A stretch of DNA of 64,000 bases, taken from positions 62,001-126,000 of the forward strand of contig NZ_JAQZAM010000014.1 of the NCBI RefSeq assembly GCF_028737215.1, written 5' to 3'. How positions within the stretch are numbered: position 1 is the first letter of the stretch; the number at the start of each line of letters is the position of its first letter. The notes beneath the pieces were generated by a model that was not told where the DNA came from, did not search any database, and was given only the letters and a program-made list of their open reading frames with translations. Positions 34,201 to 42,104 of this stretch are shown here, in pieces. Made by a program: the position numbers and the translations under genes. The stretch comes from Actinomycetospora chibensis (GTDB taxonomy: Bacteria; Actinomycetota; Actinomycetes; Mycobacteriales; Pseudonocardiaceae).

Positions 34201-36173
34201 TCCGCGAGGCCTGCCTCGGGGTCGGCGACTTCGTGCCCCTGTACGACCGCGCGGAGCGTCCCCTGAACCCACCCGGCGAGCTCAGCGGCGACGACGACCC
34301 GGGGACGATGGCCGTCAACTACCGCAGCGCCCCGCTGACTGCCCGCGGCCCCGACCCGGCGCAGTGGTTCGCCACCGACGAGCGCCGGCGTGAGCGGAAG
34401 GAGGAACCCGAGCCCGGCGACGAAGAGGAACTGGGGCAGACGTCGTGGCTCCGCGACCCCGAGACGCCGATCGTGCCCACCTACCCGGGGGAGCGACTGC
34501 GGATCCGGCTCATCCAGGGGTCCCACGAGGAACAGCACAGCTTCGTCGCCCACGGCCTGCGATGGCGGCGGGAGTGGCAGAGGGACGCGCACCATCCCGA
34601 CGGCACGGCGTCGACGCTGGTCAACCAGCAGACGCTGGGCATCTCGGAGGCGTTCACCCTCGACATCAACGGCGACGGCACCTCTCCGTACGACATCGGC
34701 GACCACCTGTGGCGGTTCAGCGCGATGGACGACCTCTGGCTCGGCTGCTGGGGACTCGTCCGCGTCCTCGTGCCCGGCTCCGAGACCCCGCAGCTCCCGG
34801 GCACCGAGGTGCCCTCGCCGTCGGCGTGGCGACCGGAGTGCGGCGAGCGCTACCGCTGGTACACGGTCCGGGCCCGCCGCATCGAGCACGAGTACGACGG
34901 CCGACGCCTCACGGACCCCTACGGGCTCGTGTACGAGGCGCTCGCCGACGGCGAGATCGCCCGAGGTACCGAGCGCGACGAAGCCACCGCCACTGTCTCG
35001 CCGTTCGCCGAGTCGGAGCTCCGGACGAAGGAGTCGAGGCCGGGGAAGCTCATGATGGAGCCGTGGGTGGACGGGGTGTGGCGGGTCGGGCCCGAGCCCG
35101 GCGCCGCTCCCGGACCCGAGCCCCTGGTCCTCCGCTGCCGCCCCGGGCAGTGGGTGCGGGTGTGCCTCGTGAACGAGGTCAGCCTGCCGCGCGACGGTCT
35201 CGAGGCGCGCGACGGCTGGACGGGGCGCCACGAGGACCCGCTCCTCCCCCGCTTCGGCCCGGAACCGCACCCACCCGCGTTGCCGCTCGACGAGGACCGG
35301 CGCACCGTCAGCCCCCGCGTCTCGCTCCACCCCGCCCTGTTGCAGTACGACGTCATCACCGACGACGGCGCCTACGTCGGCACGAACCGCGACTCGACGG
35401 TCCGTCCGTTGCCGCTCGAGGACGAACACGGGCACGGGCCCGACGACGGGGCGGTCGCCGAGCACGACGGTCACGGACACGACCGCCAGAACTGGCGCTG
35501 CTACTGGTGGTACGCCGACCCCGAGCTGGGCAAGGACATCGGTCAGGTCTGCTACCTGCACGACATGGCCGACATCCGGAACCACCGCCACCACGGTCTC
35601 GTCGGCGCCATCATCGTGGAGCCGGAGGGCTGGGAGCCCGACGACTGGACGGGTCCCCGCACGACCGTGCGGGGACCCGGCGGCGAGACCGCGAACGAGC
35701 AGGTCCTGTTCTGGCACGACGGTCTGCGGCACTACGCGTTCGGCGATCTGACCTCGCCGGTGGCGGACGTCGTGCCGGGCGACGACCCCGAGGACGCGGG
35801 CCAGAAGGGCATCAACTACCGATGCCGACCGGTGCACCCGCGCACGCAGCTGCACGAGACCCCTCCGACGCCGACGTGGGAGGCCGAGCAGGGCGACACG
35901 TTGTGGCTGCGCCTGGTAGGCGCGTGCGACAAGCCGCGCAACCACACCTTCACGGTCCACGGCCAGCAGTGGCCGATGGCACCGTGGCTCGGGAGGACGT
36001 CGCCCCAGGTCGGCGGCCTTTCAGGGCTCACCGCGGACGTCGTCCACGACATCGCGATGAAGGCACGGCATGCCGGCGATCACGCCTACCGCAGCGGCGC
36101 CTTCCGATGGGCCGTGACACAGGGCATGTGGGGGATCCTGCGCGTCGGAAAGGAGGGGGAGGAGGAGCAGTGA
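31215..36173 (+). CDS. giant multicopper oxidase-like protein, 1652 aa, with permuted copper motifs
   Basis: Residues 1-230 are helical and charged, then several cupredoxin-like domains follow to the end. The C-terminal-type copper motifs come first: HVFHLHVHQWH at 541-551 and WHCHLYPHFHHGM, with H606, C607, H608, H612 and M617 for the type 1 centre. The N-terminal-type motifs come later: HVH at 829-831 and HDH at 888-890. Further domains (about 1000-1652) have degenerate motifs such as RNHTFTVHG near 1577. Together the four motifs could build one trinuclear cluster plus one type 1 site. The size recalls the manganese oxidases MnxG/MofA. No Sec or Tat signal is seen. GGAGG precedes ATG 31215, 23 bp after DUF2182. 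Confidence 0.85.
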   Translation: MPDRSYDVTALEFPIVYTLDGDHDRNGLLYAPTTLVPILQWVRDEWRRDDEWLPEAHRRQQLITMLVDGLRRYEEMERLLRTTLAAHGDLLAHRGEVIVADAVEEDAQDPAIPPVRREIEQHYRTTVNELATILDELTDGEVREVHRDPTERARWRARWIDADTVLRGAIADRLVQIDKLYATTGRALLAQQTGLAATDVDRLVLNDFIADLDVAAVAPAQVAARGSYDRVNPLRPLPAARPLVLRAREGETVEVTLRNEVRSRHVGLHRQGSGLVGGVREADGAAVGLNPSTTAAPRGRITYRWTADTEGVWPLNDLADVRGTEDGTNVHGLFGVLLVEPPGATWRDPETGEDVTGSDLGCMLDVDVYPTAAEAASEQYVDLATDGDHWRPHREFTIFIHDEPEVHSALHVGGGEHTVMPLSYRAEPMPNRLPHRMRQYAADTRRRDREEENGTGPGWHRRPDTSPHELRAVKREINTHTLAEEFWVGRRADGSWIERVAGEEQHHSSWLFGDPVTSILRAYQGDPCRVRLVHAGIKETHVFHLHVHQWHAVPTDTAVPSTWRPGEPRGSQLLDSITIGPQTGFTIDPLYGSGSRQRAVGDIIWHCHLYPHFHHGMWGLWRSFDRFVDGERNLPDGSPCPRLVALEGNEPEQGDRVGFPWFVDAGVPQKAPPPPAAAPDQVGGRRRLLALRDASPEEEAAFAPGADQRPGAPFVALDAKAHDWAHAAGVPAAGRVISYDVAVREERLDYNRIGWHDHHGHFYELGGVSTVVGGVRTSHPLPTRSGPREPFFVRANHGDVVELRLHNELGTIGADHFDVTQLPVECGLHVHLVKFDVLAADGSSTGWNYLSGASCREAVPGVGDVPLPANVSLHRWVVDEEFGPCFFHDHLLANYRQKRGLFAALIAEPPGAEWTLGPALVEELPPVQGAHAEQDAQEDDERRAEGPLRPGLRGAAEEDADEVPAPSTEEDTAPVTAWIGASAIVEPLDDSDIGPFREACLGVGDFVPLYDRAERPLNPPGELSGDDDPGTMAVNYRSAPLTARGPDPAQWFATDERRRERKEEPEPGDEEELGQTSWLRDPETPIVPTYPGERLRIRLIQGSHEEQHSFVAHGLRWRREWQRDAHHPDGTASTLVNQQTLGISEAFTLDINGDGTSPYDIGDHLWRFSAMDDLWLGCWGLVRVLVPGSETPQLPGTEVPSPSAWRPECGERYRWYTVRARRIEHEYDGRRLTDPYGLVYEALADGEIARGTERDEATATVSPFAESELRTKESRPGKLMMEPWVDGVWRVGPEPGAAPGPEPLVLRCRPGQWVRVCLVNEVSLPRDGLEARDGWTGRHEDPLLPRFGPEPHPPALPLDEDRRTVSPRVSLHPALLQYDVITDDGAYVGTNRDSTVRPLPLEDEHGHGPDDGAVAEHDGHGHDRQNWRCYWWYADPELGKDIGQVCYLHDMADIRNHRHHGLVGAIIVEPEGWEPDDWTGPRTTVRGPGGETANEQVLFWHDGLRHYAFGDLTSPVADVVPGDDPEDAGQKGINYRCRPVHPRTQLHETPPTPTWEAEQGDTLWLRLVGACDKPRNHTFTVHGQQWPMAPWLGRTSPQVGGLSGLTADVVHDIAMKARHAGDHAYRSGAFRWAVTQGMWGILRVGKEGEEEQ

Positions 36174-36194
36174 CCGCCGCCGGTCGCCCATACC

Positions 36195-36211
36195 GTCAGT
36201 CCTGACTGTCT
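36195..36211. promoter_or_regulatory. TetR-type operator candidate, site 4
   Basis: GTCAGTCCTGACTGTCT, matching GTCAnnnnTGACTGT, 47 bp before the CoA-transferase start. Confidence 0.5.
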
Positions 36212-36258
36212 CGTAGGCTCACCCCCGCCACGACCGCGGCGAGAGGAGATCGGGCCCC

Positions 36259-37410
36259 ATGGGTGTGCTGGACGGCGTCAAGGTCATCGAGGTGGCCGGG
36301 ATCGGCCCCGGGCCGTTCGCGGCGATGATGCTCGCCGACATGGGCGCCGACGTCCTGCGCGTCGACCGGCCGGCCGGGGGCCGCGGGCTCTCGATCGGCA
36401 ACGCGAGCAAGGACGTGCTGGCGCGCGGTCGCCGCTCGGTGGCGCTGGACCTCAAGTCGCCCGAGGGCCTGGAGGTCCTGCTCGACCTCGTCGAGGGCGC
36501 CGACGTCCTGCTCGAGGGCTACCGGCCGGGCGTGGCCGAGCGCCTCGGCTTCGGTCCGGACGAGTGCCACGCCCGCAACGAGCGCCTCGTCTACGGCCGG
36601 ATGACCGGCTGGGGACAGGACGGGCCGAACGCCTCGCGCGCGGGGCACGACCTGACCTACCTGTCGACGGCCGGCGTCGTCGCACACATGGAGGGGCCCG
36701 ACGGCGCCCCGGCGATCCCGATCAACCTCGTCGGCGACTTCGGCGGCGGCGGGATGCTGCTCGTCGTCGGCGTGCTCGGGGCGCTGGTGGAGCGCGCGAC
36801 GTCGGGGCGCGGACAGGTCGTCGACGCCGCGATCGTCGACGGCGCGGCCCTGCAGATGGCCATGGTCTACGGCATGCGGGCGGGCGGCATGTGGCCCAAC
36901 CCTCGGGGCCAGAACCTCCTCGACGGCGGCGCGCCGTTCTACGAGCACTACCGCTGCAGCGACGGCGGCTGGGTCGCGGTCGGGGCCATCGAGCCGCAGT
37001 TCTACGCCGAGCTGATGACGCACCTGGGACTCGAGGGCGAGGACATCGCGAGCAACCAGTGGGACATGGCCCGCTGGCCGGAGTTCCACCGGCGGCTCGC
37101 GGAGGTGTTCGCCACGCGCACCCGCGACGAGTGGGCCGCCGACCTCGAGCCGACCGACGCCGTCGTCGCCGCCGTGCTCGACATCGACGAGGCGCAGGAG
37201 CACCCCCACAACCGGGCCCGCGGGCTGTTCATCGACGCGTTCGGCGTCCGCCAGCCCGCGCCTGCGCCGCGTTTCGACCGCACGCCCAGCGCCACGCCGT
37301 CCGCGCCCGCGGCACCGGGGCAGCACTCCGCCGAGGCCCTGGCCGACTGGGGCATCGCTCCGGACCGTGTCGCGAAACTGCAGGAGGCCGGAGTCGTCCA
37401 CCAGGCCTAG
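36259..37410 (+). CDS. CaiB/BaiF family CoA-transferase (alpha-methylacyl-CoA racemase-like)
   Basis: 383 residues. The N-terminal block GVKVIEVAGIGPGPFAAMMLADMGADVLRVDRP, LDLKSPEG, and GRMTGWGQDGPNASRAGHDLTYLSTAG are typical of the racemase branch, which handles 2-methyl-branched acyl-CoAs in phytanate or sterol side-chain breakdown. True CoA-transfer is the alternative. ATG 36259 follows GAGAGGAGA. The upstream operator-like repeat links it with the fatty-acid cluster 7-17 kb away. Confidence 0.9.
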   Translation: MGVLDGVKVIEVAGIGPGPFAAMMLADMGADVLRVDRPAGGRGLSIGNASKDVLARGRRSVALDLKSPEGLEVLLDLVEGADVLLEGYRPGVAERLGFGPDECHARNERLVYGRMTGWGQDGPNASRAGHDLTYLSTAGVVAHMEGPDGAPAIPINLVGDFGGGGMLLVVGVLGALVERATSGRGQVVDAAIVDGAALQMAMVYGMRAGGMWPNPRGQNLLDGGAPFYEHYRCSDGGWVAVGAIEPQFYAELMTHLGLEGEDIASNQWDMARWPEFHRRLAEVFATRTRDEWAADLEPTDAVVAAVLDIDEAQEHPHNRARGLFIDAFGVRQPAPAPRFDRTPSATPSAPAAPGQHSAEALADWGIAPDRVAKLQEAGVVHQA

Positions 37411-37493
37411 GGTTCGACGTTCGGCCGTGTGCGTGCGTTGCGGCGCTCCGGCACGGGTAAGCGCTCACGAGCGCGGAGCGCAGAGGAGGGGCC

Positions 37494-38858
37494 GTGATCC
37501 TGACCCCGGCCGGGGCGTGGCGTGCCGTCGACAACGTGCGTGCCCGTGTGCTCGAGGGGCCGCTCGCGGACCTGCGTCGCATGCCCCGTTCGGCGTTCGA
37601 CACCGGTCCGGGCGACCCGGGCGCGGGCGGCGTGGGCCGGGCACTCGGGCTCGCGCGCTCCGGATCGGTGAGCACCTACCGCTACGCCGTGCACCCCACC
37701 GCGCGGCTGCGGGGCTCGCCGGTGCTGCTGGTGTCCCCGCTCGGTGCCTGCGGCGTCGCCTTCGACCTGCGGCGTGGCAACAGCCTCGTCGAGCACCTCG
37801 TCGGCGAGGGCCGTTCGGTGCACCAGGTCGACGACGAGGACCTCGTCGGGTTCGGTGGCGCGATCGCGCCGGGCCCGGCCGACCTCGAGCGGTGGGTCGA
37901 CGAGATCCTCCCGCACGTCGTGCGCACGGTCAGCCGTCACCACGACGGCGCCCCGGTGCATCTGGTCGGCTGGTCGATCGGCGGCCTGCACGGGGTGCTC
38001 AGCGCCGCGGGGCACCCCGACCTCCCGCTCGCCTCGGTCACGGCGATCGCGACGCCGTTCGCGCTGGACGAGGTGCCGCCGGTGGTCCGGGCGCAGCCGC
38101 TGGCGGTGGCGGCCGGCGGGCCGGTCCTGGCGACGCTGCAGACGCTCCTGGCGATCATGCCGCTGCCCCGGCTGATCAGCGCCCTCGGCCTCGGCTCGCT
38201 CGACGAGCTCCTGACCGCACCGCTGACGATGATCGCGCGGCTCGACGACCGCGACTTCCTCGCCCAGCTCGAGGCGGTCGACGACCTGCGGGCGATCATC
38301 GGCGAGCAGGCGCGCTACGTCGGCAGCTACTTCCGCGCGATGGTCGACCCCGCCGACCTCGCCGTGGGCCGCGTCCCCGTCGGCCACCGGGTGATCGACC
38401 TGGCGGACCTGCAGCGGCCCACGCTGCTCGTCGCCGGCGAAAACGACCGCGTCGTCCCGCCCCGCGCCGTCCGCACCGGCGCGCGTCGTCTCACGGGCGC
38501 GCCGACGCGTCTGACGACGGCCCCCGGTGGACACCTCGGCGTCCTTGCCGGCCGGGCCGCCAAGCACACGACGTGGGCCCGGCTGTGCGCGTTCCTGGAC
38601 CACCACGACGCCCCGGCCGTTGTCGAGGGCGGGAGCCCCGGAAGCCGGCGCGTCCTGCGCCCCGCCCGGTCCGCGCCGCGCCGGGCCGTGGAGCCCGTCC
38701 GTCCGTCGGTGACCGAGCTCCCGCCGTCGGTGGGCGAGGCCGGCGACGAGAACCGCGACGACACGCCTGCGGCGAAGCCGGCGGCGGCGCGGCCGACGCG
38801 GAAGTCGTCGCGGCTGCCCGCCCCGAAGCGGGCCTCCCGCTCTCCCCGGCGCCGCTAG
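37494..38858 (+). CDS. alpha/beta hydrolase, PHA synthase-like, with basic Ala/Lys/Pro tail
   Basis: 454 residues. The hydrolase core shows the elbow GWSIGG with a Ser nucleophile, the acid residue in LLVAGENDRVVPP and the late His in APGGHLGV. The overall layout resembles PhaC/PhaZ-type proteins, but true synthases use Cys, so a lipase, depolymerase or acyltransferase is more likely. From about residue 385 the chain becomes Pro/Ala-rich and ends in a strongly basic stretch (KPAAARPTRK, RASRSPRRR), like histone-like tails. GTG 37494 follows GAGGAGGGG. Confidence 0.8.
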   Translation: MILTPAGAWRAVDNVRARVLEGPLADLRRMPRSAFDTGPGDPGAGGVGRALGLARSGSVSTYRYAVHPTARLRGSPVLLVSPLGACGVAFDLRRGNSLVEHLVGEGRSVHQVDDEDLVGFGGAIAPGPADLERWVDEILPHVVRTVSRHHDGAPVHLVGWSIGGLHGVLSAAGHPDLPLASVTAIATPFALDEVPPVVRAQPLAVAAGGPVLATLQTLLAIMPLPRLISALGLGSLDELLTAPLTMIARLDDRDFLAQLEAVDDLRAIIGEQARYVGSYFRAMVDPADLAVGRVPVGHRVIDLADLQRPTLLVAGENDRVVPPRAVRTGARRLTGAPTRLTTAPGGHLGVLAGRAAKHTTWARLCAFLDHHDAPAVVEGGSPGSRRVLRPARSAPRRAVEPVRPSVTELPPSVGEAGDENRDDTPAAKPAAARPTRKSSRLPAPKRASRSPRRR

Positions 38859-38875
38859 AGAGAAGCCCTGCTGGC

Positions 38876-39238
38876 GTGGGCGTCGTCTACTGTGACGACG
38901 TGGTCTCGTTGCGCGATGCCCGGCGCGACCGGGGGTGGTCGCAGACGACGGCCGTCGCCCGACTACGGGAGCTCGCGGAGCGGGGCGAGGTCGACGTGGC
39001 CAGCGCCGCGAGCCTCAAGACACAGCTGTCGCGGTGGGAGAACGGCACCATCCCGGACGAGCCCTACCGGACGCTGCTCGCGGAGCTCTACCAGCGCGAG
39101 CTCGGTGAGCTGGGCATCGACGTGACGCCCCACTGGGAGCGCACGCACGAGATCCCCGACCTGCTCACCGAGATCCGCGACGAGCTGCGGACCCTGAACG
39201 AGCTGTTGCGCGGGCGCGACGAGCCGACGCCGCGCTAG
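38876..39238 (+). CDS. XRE-type helix-turn-helix protein
   Basis: 120 residues. VVSLRDARRDRGWSQTTAVARLRELAERG ... SLKTQLSRWENGTIP gives the helix-turn-helix with the usual SRWENG ending. The C-terminal half is helical and acidic (DLLTEIRDELRTLNELLRG), suited to dimerisation. The start may be GTG 38876 or GTG 38900; no good ribosome site separates them. It begins 18 bp after the hydrolase and may be co-transcribed. Confidence 0.75.
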   Translation: MGVVYCDDVVSLRDARRDRGWSQTTAVARLRELAERGEVDVASAASLKTQLSRWENGTIPDEPYRTLLAELYQRELGELGIDVTPHWERTHEIPDLLTEIRDELRTLNELLRGRDEPTPR

Positions 39239-39245
39239 GGGCGGC

Positions 39246-39416
39246 TCAGACCTCCGGCGAGCGGCCCACGAGCTGCAGGCGCGGCGCGTCCGACGACTCG
39301 GAGGTGCGCGCCAGCACGACCCCCAGGGCCGCCACCGAGACCGTGCCGACGGCGGCGACCGCCTCGGCCGTCAGATCGAGGACGTCGGCCAGAGGGCGCA
39401 GCGGCGCCAGCAACAT
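39246..39416 (-). CDS. small hydrophobic hypothetical protein, 56 aa
   Basis: Starting at ATG 39416 the protein is MLLAPLRPLADVLDL followed by a hydrophobic stretch (AVAAVGTVSVAALGVVLA) that could cross the membrane once. It converges with the XRE gene across 7 bp. A longer frame to 39575 lacks support. About 290 bp without a gene lie between it and the aldo/keto reductase. Family not recognised. Confidence 0.4.
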   Translation of the reverse strand: MLLAPLRPLADVLDLTAEAVAAVGTVSVAALGVVLARTSESSDAPRLQLVGRSPEV

Positions 39417-39705
39417 GTTCACGTAACCCCTACGGCGTGCGGACGGTCGAGGACCCGAGGAGGTCCACACGACGGTCCGCAGCGGCTCTGCCGGGGACTC
39501 TTCGGGACCACCCTCGCGAGTTCGTGGCCCCATCGTGCCAGTCGTTCGGGACGGCGAAAGCCGCTGTCGCGGCAATTCACACGTCGGTCATCGTGAACTG
39601 CGTCGACCGGTCGACAACATGCGACGACCGGACCGGAGCTTCCGTCCAATAGGAGTGTTGATCTCCGCGCGGGCCGTGCCGACGTCTCCGGCCTACGGTG
39701 GCGGG

Positions 39706-40701
39706 GTGCGCCTTCGCCAGCTCGGTACGAGCGACCTGCAGGTCTCGGAGATCTCCCTCGGTTCGTGGCTGACCTACTCCGGAGGTGTCGAGGCGGACGC
39801 CACCGCCGCGTGCACCCGCGCCGCGTTCGACGCCGGCATCACGTTCTTCGACACCGCCAACGTCTACGGGCGCGGTGCCGCCGAGGAGGCCTGGGGCCGG
39901 ATCCTCTCCGACTACCGGCGCGAGGACTACGTGCTCGCCACCAAGGTCTACTTCCCGATGTCCGACACCGACCGCGGGCTCTCCCCCACCCAGGTCGCGA
40001 AGCAGATCGACGCCTCGCTCGCGCGTCTGCGCACCGACCACGTCGACCTCTACCAGTGCCACCGCTTCGACGCGCAGACGCCGATCGAGGACACGATGGA
40101 GGCGCTGGCCGAGGTCGTCCGCGCCGGCAAGGCCCGCTACTTGGGCTTCAGCGAGTGGACCCCGGACCAGATCCGCGCGGGCCTCGAGGCGTGCCCGGAC
40201 GACGTGACGCTGGTGTCCTCGCAGCCCCAGTACTCGATGCTCTGGCGCGCGCCCGAGGCCGAGGTGTTCGGGGTGACCGCGGAGCACGGCATCTCCAACA
40301 TCGTCTGGTCGCCGATCGCGGAGGGCGTGCTCACCGGCAAGTACCGCCCGGGCGAGCCGGTGCCCGTCGACTCGCGGGCCGCCAGCGACGAGATGAACGG
40401 CTTCATCAAGCAGAAGCTCACCGACCGGACGCTCGAGGCCGTGCAGCGCCTCGTGCCGATCGCCGAGGGTGCCGGTCTCTCGATGCCGGAGATGGCGCTG
40501 GCCTGGGTCCTGCGGCGGCCCGAGCTGGCGTCGGCGATCGTCGGGGCGTCGCGTCCCGAGCAGGTGCACGCGAACGCCGCCGCGGCCGGGATCGAGCTCA
40601 GCGCCGACACCCTCACCGCCATCGACGACGCGCTCGGCGACGTCCCGGTCACCGGCCCGCAGCTCGCCCCCGGCGCCTCGGCGGAGATCACGAGGCGCTG
40701 A
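39706..40701 (+). CDS. aldo/keto reductase
   Basis: 331 residues in the AKR barrel: MRLRQLGTSDLQVSEISLGSW, FFDTANVYGRGAAEE with catalytic Asp and Tyr, the Lys in VLATKVYFP, His in LYQCHRFD, and the NADPH-binding WSPIAEGVLTGKY ... SAIVGASRPEQV. It resembles the Kv-beta/YghZ branch that reduces aldehydes. GTG 39706 is the likely start, although the ribosome site is weak. It ends at a palindromic terminator shared with the convergent SDR gene. Confidence 0.9.
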   Translation: MRLRQLGTSDLQVSEISLGSWLTYSGGVEADATAACTRAAFDAGITFFDTANVYGRGAAEEAWGRILSDYRREDYVLATKVYFPMSDTDRGLSPTQVAKQIDASLARLRTDHVDLYQCHRFDAQTPIEDTMEALAEVVRAGKARYLGFSEWTPDQIRAGLEACPDDVTLVSSQPQYSMLWRAPEAEVFGVTAEHGISNIVWSPIAEGVLTGKYRPGEPVPVDSRAASDEMNGFIKQKLTDRTLEAVQRLVPIAEGAGLSMPEMALAWVLRRPELASAIVGASRPEQVHANAAAAGIELSADTLTAIDDALGDVPVTGPQLAPGASAEITRR

Positions 40702-40705
40702 CGCG

Positions 40706-40750
40706 CACGTGAGGATTCGGGTCGCCCCGGCGACCCAGATCCCTCACGTG
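40706..40750. terminator. bidirectional terminator, CACGTGAG family
   Basis: Nearly perfect 20-bp inverted repeat, outer arm CACGTGAG, between two convergent genes. A close relative lies at 58123, also between convergent genes. Confidence 0.75.
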
Positions 40751-40763
40751 GGGCGCAGCCCCC

Positions 40764-41537
40764 TCACCGCGGCAGGCGTCGCCAGGCCCACCGGGGCAGC
40801 AGGCGCAGGCCCGTGAACAGCACGCGCAGGGAGCCCGGCACCCAGACGACGTCGCGACCGGTGGTCAGGGCGTCGGCGGTCGCGTCGGCCACCTGGCCCG
40901 GAGTGGACGACAAGGGCGCGGGATCGATCCCGCTGTCGGCGGTCATGCGCCCGACCACGAACCCGGGGCGCACGAGCGTGAGGTGCACCCCGCTGCCGTG
41001 CAGGGCGTCCGCGAGGCCCGAGGCGAAGCCGTCGAGCCCGGCCTTCGCCGAGCCGTAGACGTAGTTGGCACGCCGCACCCGCACGCCGGCCACCGACGAG
41101 AACACGACGATCTCGCCGCGGCCCCGGGCGCGCATCCGCGCCGCGACCTCGGTGAGCACCGCGACCTGTGCGGTGTAGTCGGTGTGCACGACAGCGGCGG
41201 CGTGCGCGGCGTCCCGCTCGGCGCGCGCCTGGTCGCCCAGCACGCCGAAGGCCAGCACGACGGTGTCGGGCAGCCCGTGATCCGCCTCGACCGCGTCGAG
41301 CACGGCGCCCTGCGCACCGAGGTCGTCGGCGTCGAACTCCACGGTCGCCACCCGGGCGCCGGCGCTGCGAACCGCCGCGGTCTCGGCGGCCAGGTCGTCC
41401 GCGCGCCGCGCGGCGAGCACGACGGTCCCGGCGCGGCCGGAGGCGGCGAGGCGGCAGGCGAGCGCCACCCCGATCTCGCTGCGGCCACCGAGGACGAGCA
41501 CGACCGGCGCGGGCGACTCAGCGATCCGATCAGCCAT
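40764..41537 (-). CDS. short-chain dehydrogenase, DprE2-like
   Basis: 257 residues. The cofactor loop is LVLGGRSEIGVALACRLA and the active-site pair is Y-x3-K in YVYGSAKAG, after Ser in VFSSVAGVRVRR. GGRSEIG and RVRRANYVYGSAKAGLDGF are the forms seen in DprE2, the second enzyme making decaprenylphosphoryl-arabinose. No dprE1 or arabinosyltransferase gene is nearby, so the assignment stays tentative. ATG 41537. Confidence 0.75.
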   Translation of the reverse strand: MADRIAESPAPVVLVLGGRSEIGVALACRLAASGRAGTVVLAARRADDLAAETAAVRSAGARVATVEFDADDLGAQGAVLDAVEADHGLPDTVVLAFGVLGDQARAERDAAHAAAVVHTDYTAQVAVLTEVAARMRARGRGEIVVFSSVAGVRVRRANYVYGSAKAGLDGFASGLADALHGSGVHLTLVRPGFVVGRMTADSGIDPAPLSSTPGQVADATADALTTGRDVVWVPGSLRVLFTGLRLLPRWAWRRLPR

Positions 41538-41617
41538 CGCGGCAGCCTAGGCAGCACGCCCTCGCCTCGGGGCGCCCGGCCCCGTAGCGTCCGCGGGGAC
41601 GAGGGAGGGCAGCCGCG

Positions 41618-41941
41618 GTGAGGATGTTGCACGCGATGGTCCCGCCGCACGCCCTCGACGGCGTGCGGCGCGCCCTCGAGCGTCACGCCGTGCTCGGGAT
41701 GACCATCTCCGAGGTGCGCGGCCCCAACTCGGGCGGCCGGCGCGCGATCCACCGTGGACAGGTCGTCGTCGACGAGTTCGCGCCCTGCCTGCGCATCGAG
41801 ACGATCCTGCACGACGAGATCGTCGAGCGGGTGCTCGGCGAGGTCGCGGGCGCGGTGCACCCGGACGGCCGTCTGTGGATCGTCCCGGTGGATCTCGTCA
41901 CCCGCGTCCGCACCGGTGAACGCGGCGCCGACGCGGTGTAG
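41618..41941 (+). CDS. orphan PII-like signalling protein
   Basis: 107 residues with the PII ferredoxin-like fold: MRMLHAMVPPHALDGVRRAL, GMTISEVRG, a T-loop (PNSGGRRAIHRGQVVVDEFAP), then LRIETILHDEIVERVLGEV and GRLWIVPVDLVTRVRTGERG. The T-loop lacks the Tyr that is uridylylated or adenylylated in classical GlnB/GlnK. No amtB, glnD or glnA gene is adjacent. It may bind nucleotides and regulate an unknown partner. GTG 41618 follows GAGGGAGGG. Confidence 0.85.
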   Translation: MRMLHAMVPPHALDGVRRALERHAVLGMTISEVRGPNSGGRRAIHRGQVVVDEFAPCLRIETILHDEIVERVLGEVAGAVHPDGRLWIVPVDLVTRVRTGERGADAV

Positions 41942-42104
41942 CTCGGGTGTAGCGCGCTGTGACCCAGCGTGCCCAACGGACACGACCGTCCGACGCATCG
42001 GCCGGCCCACTGGGCGGTATCGGGTGTCGTCGGTGAGTGCGGAACGGCCAGGATCGGTGCAACGGAAGGACGCCGCCACGGAGCGGGGTGGTGCGAGGGT
42101 GACT

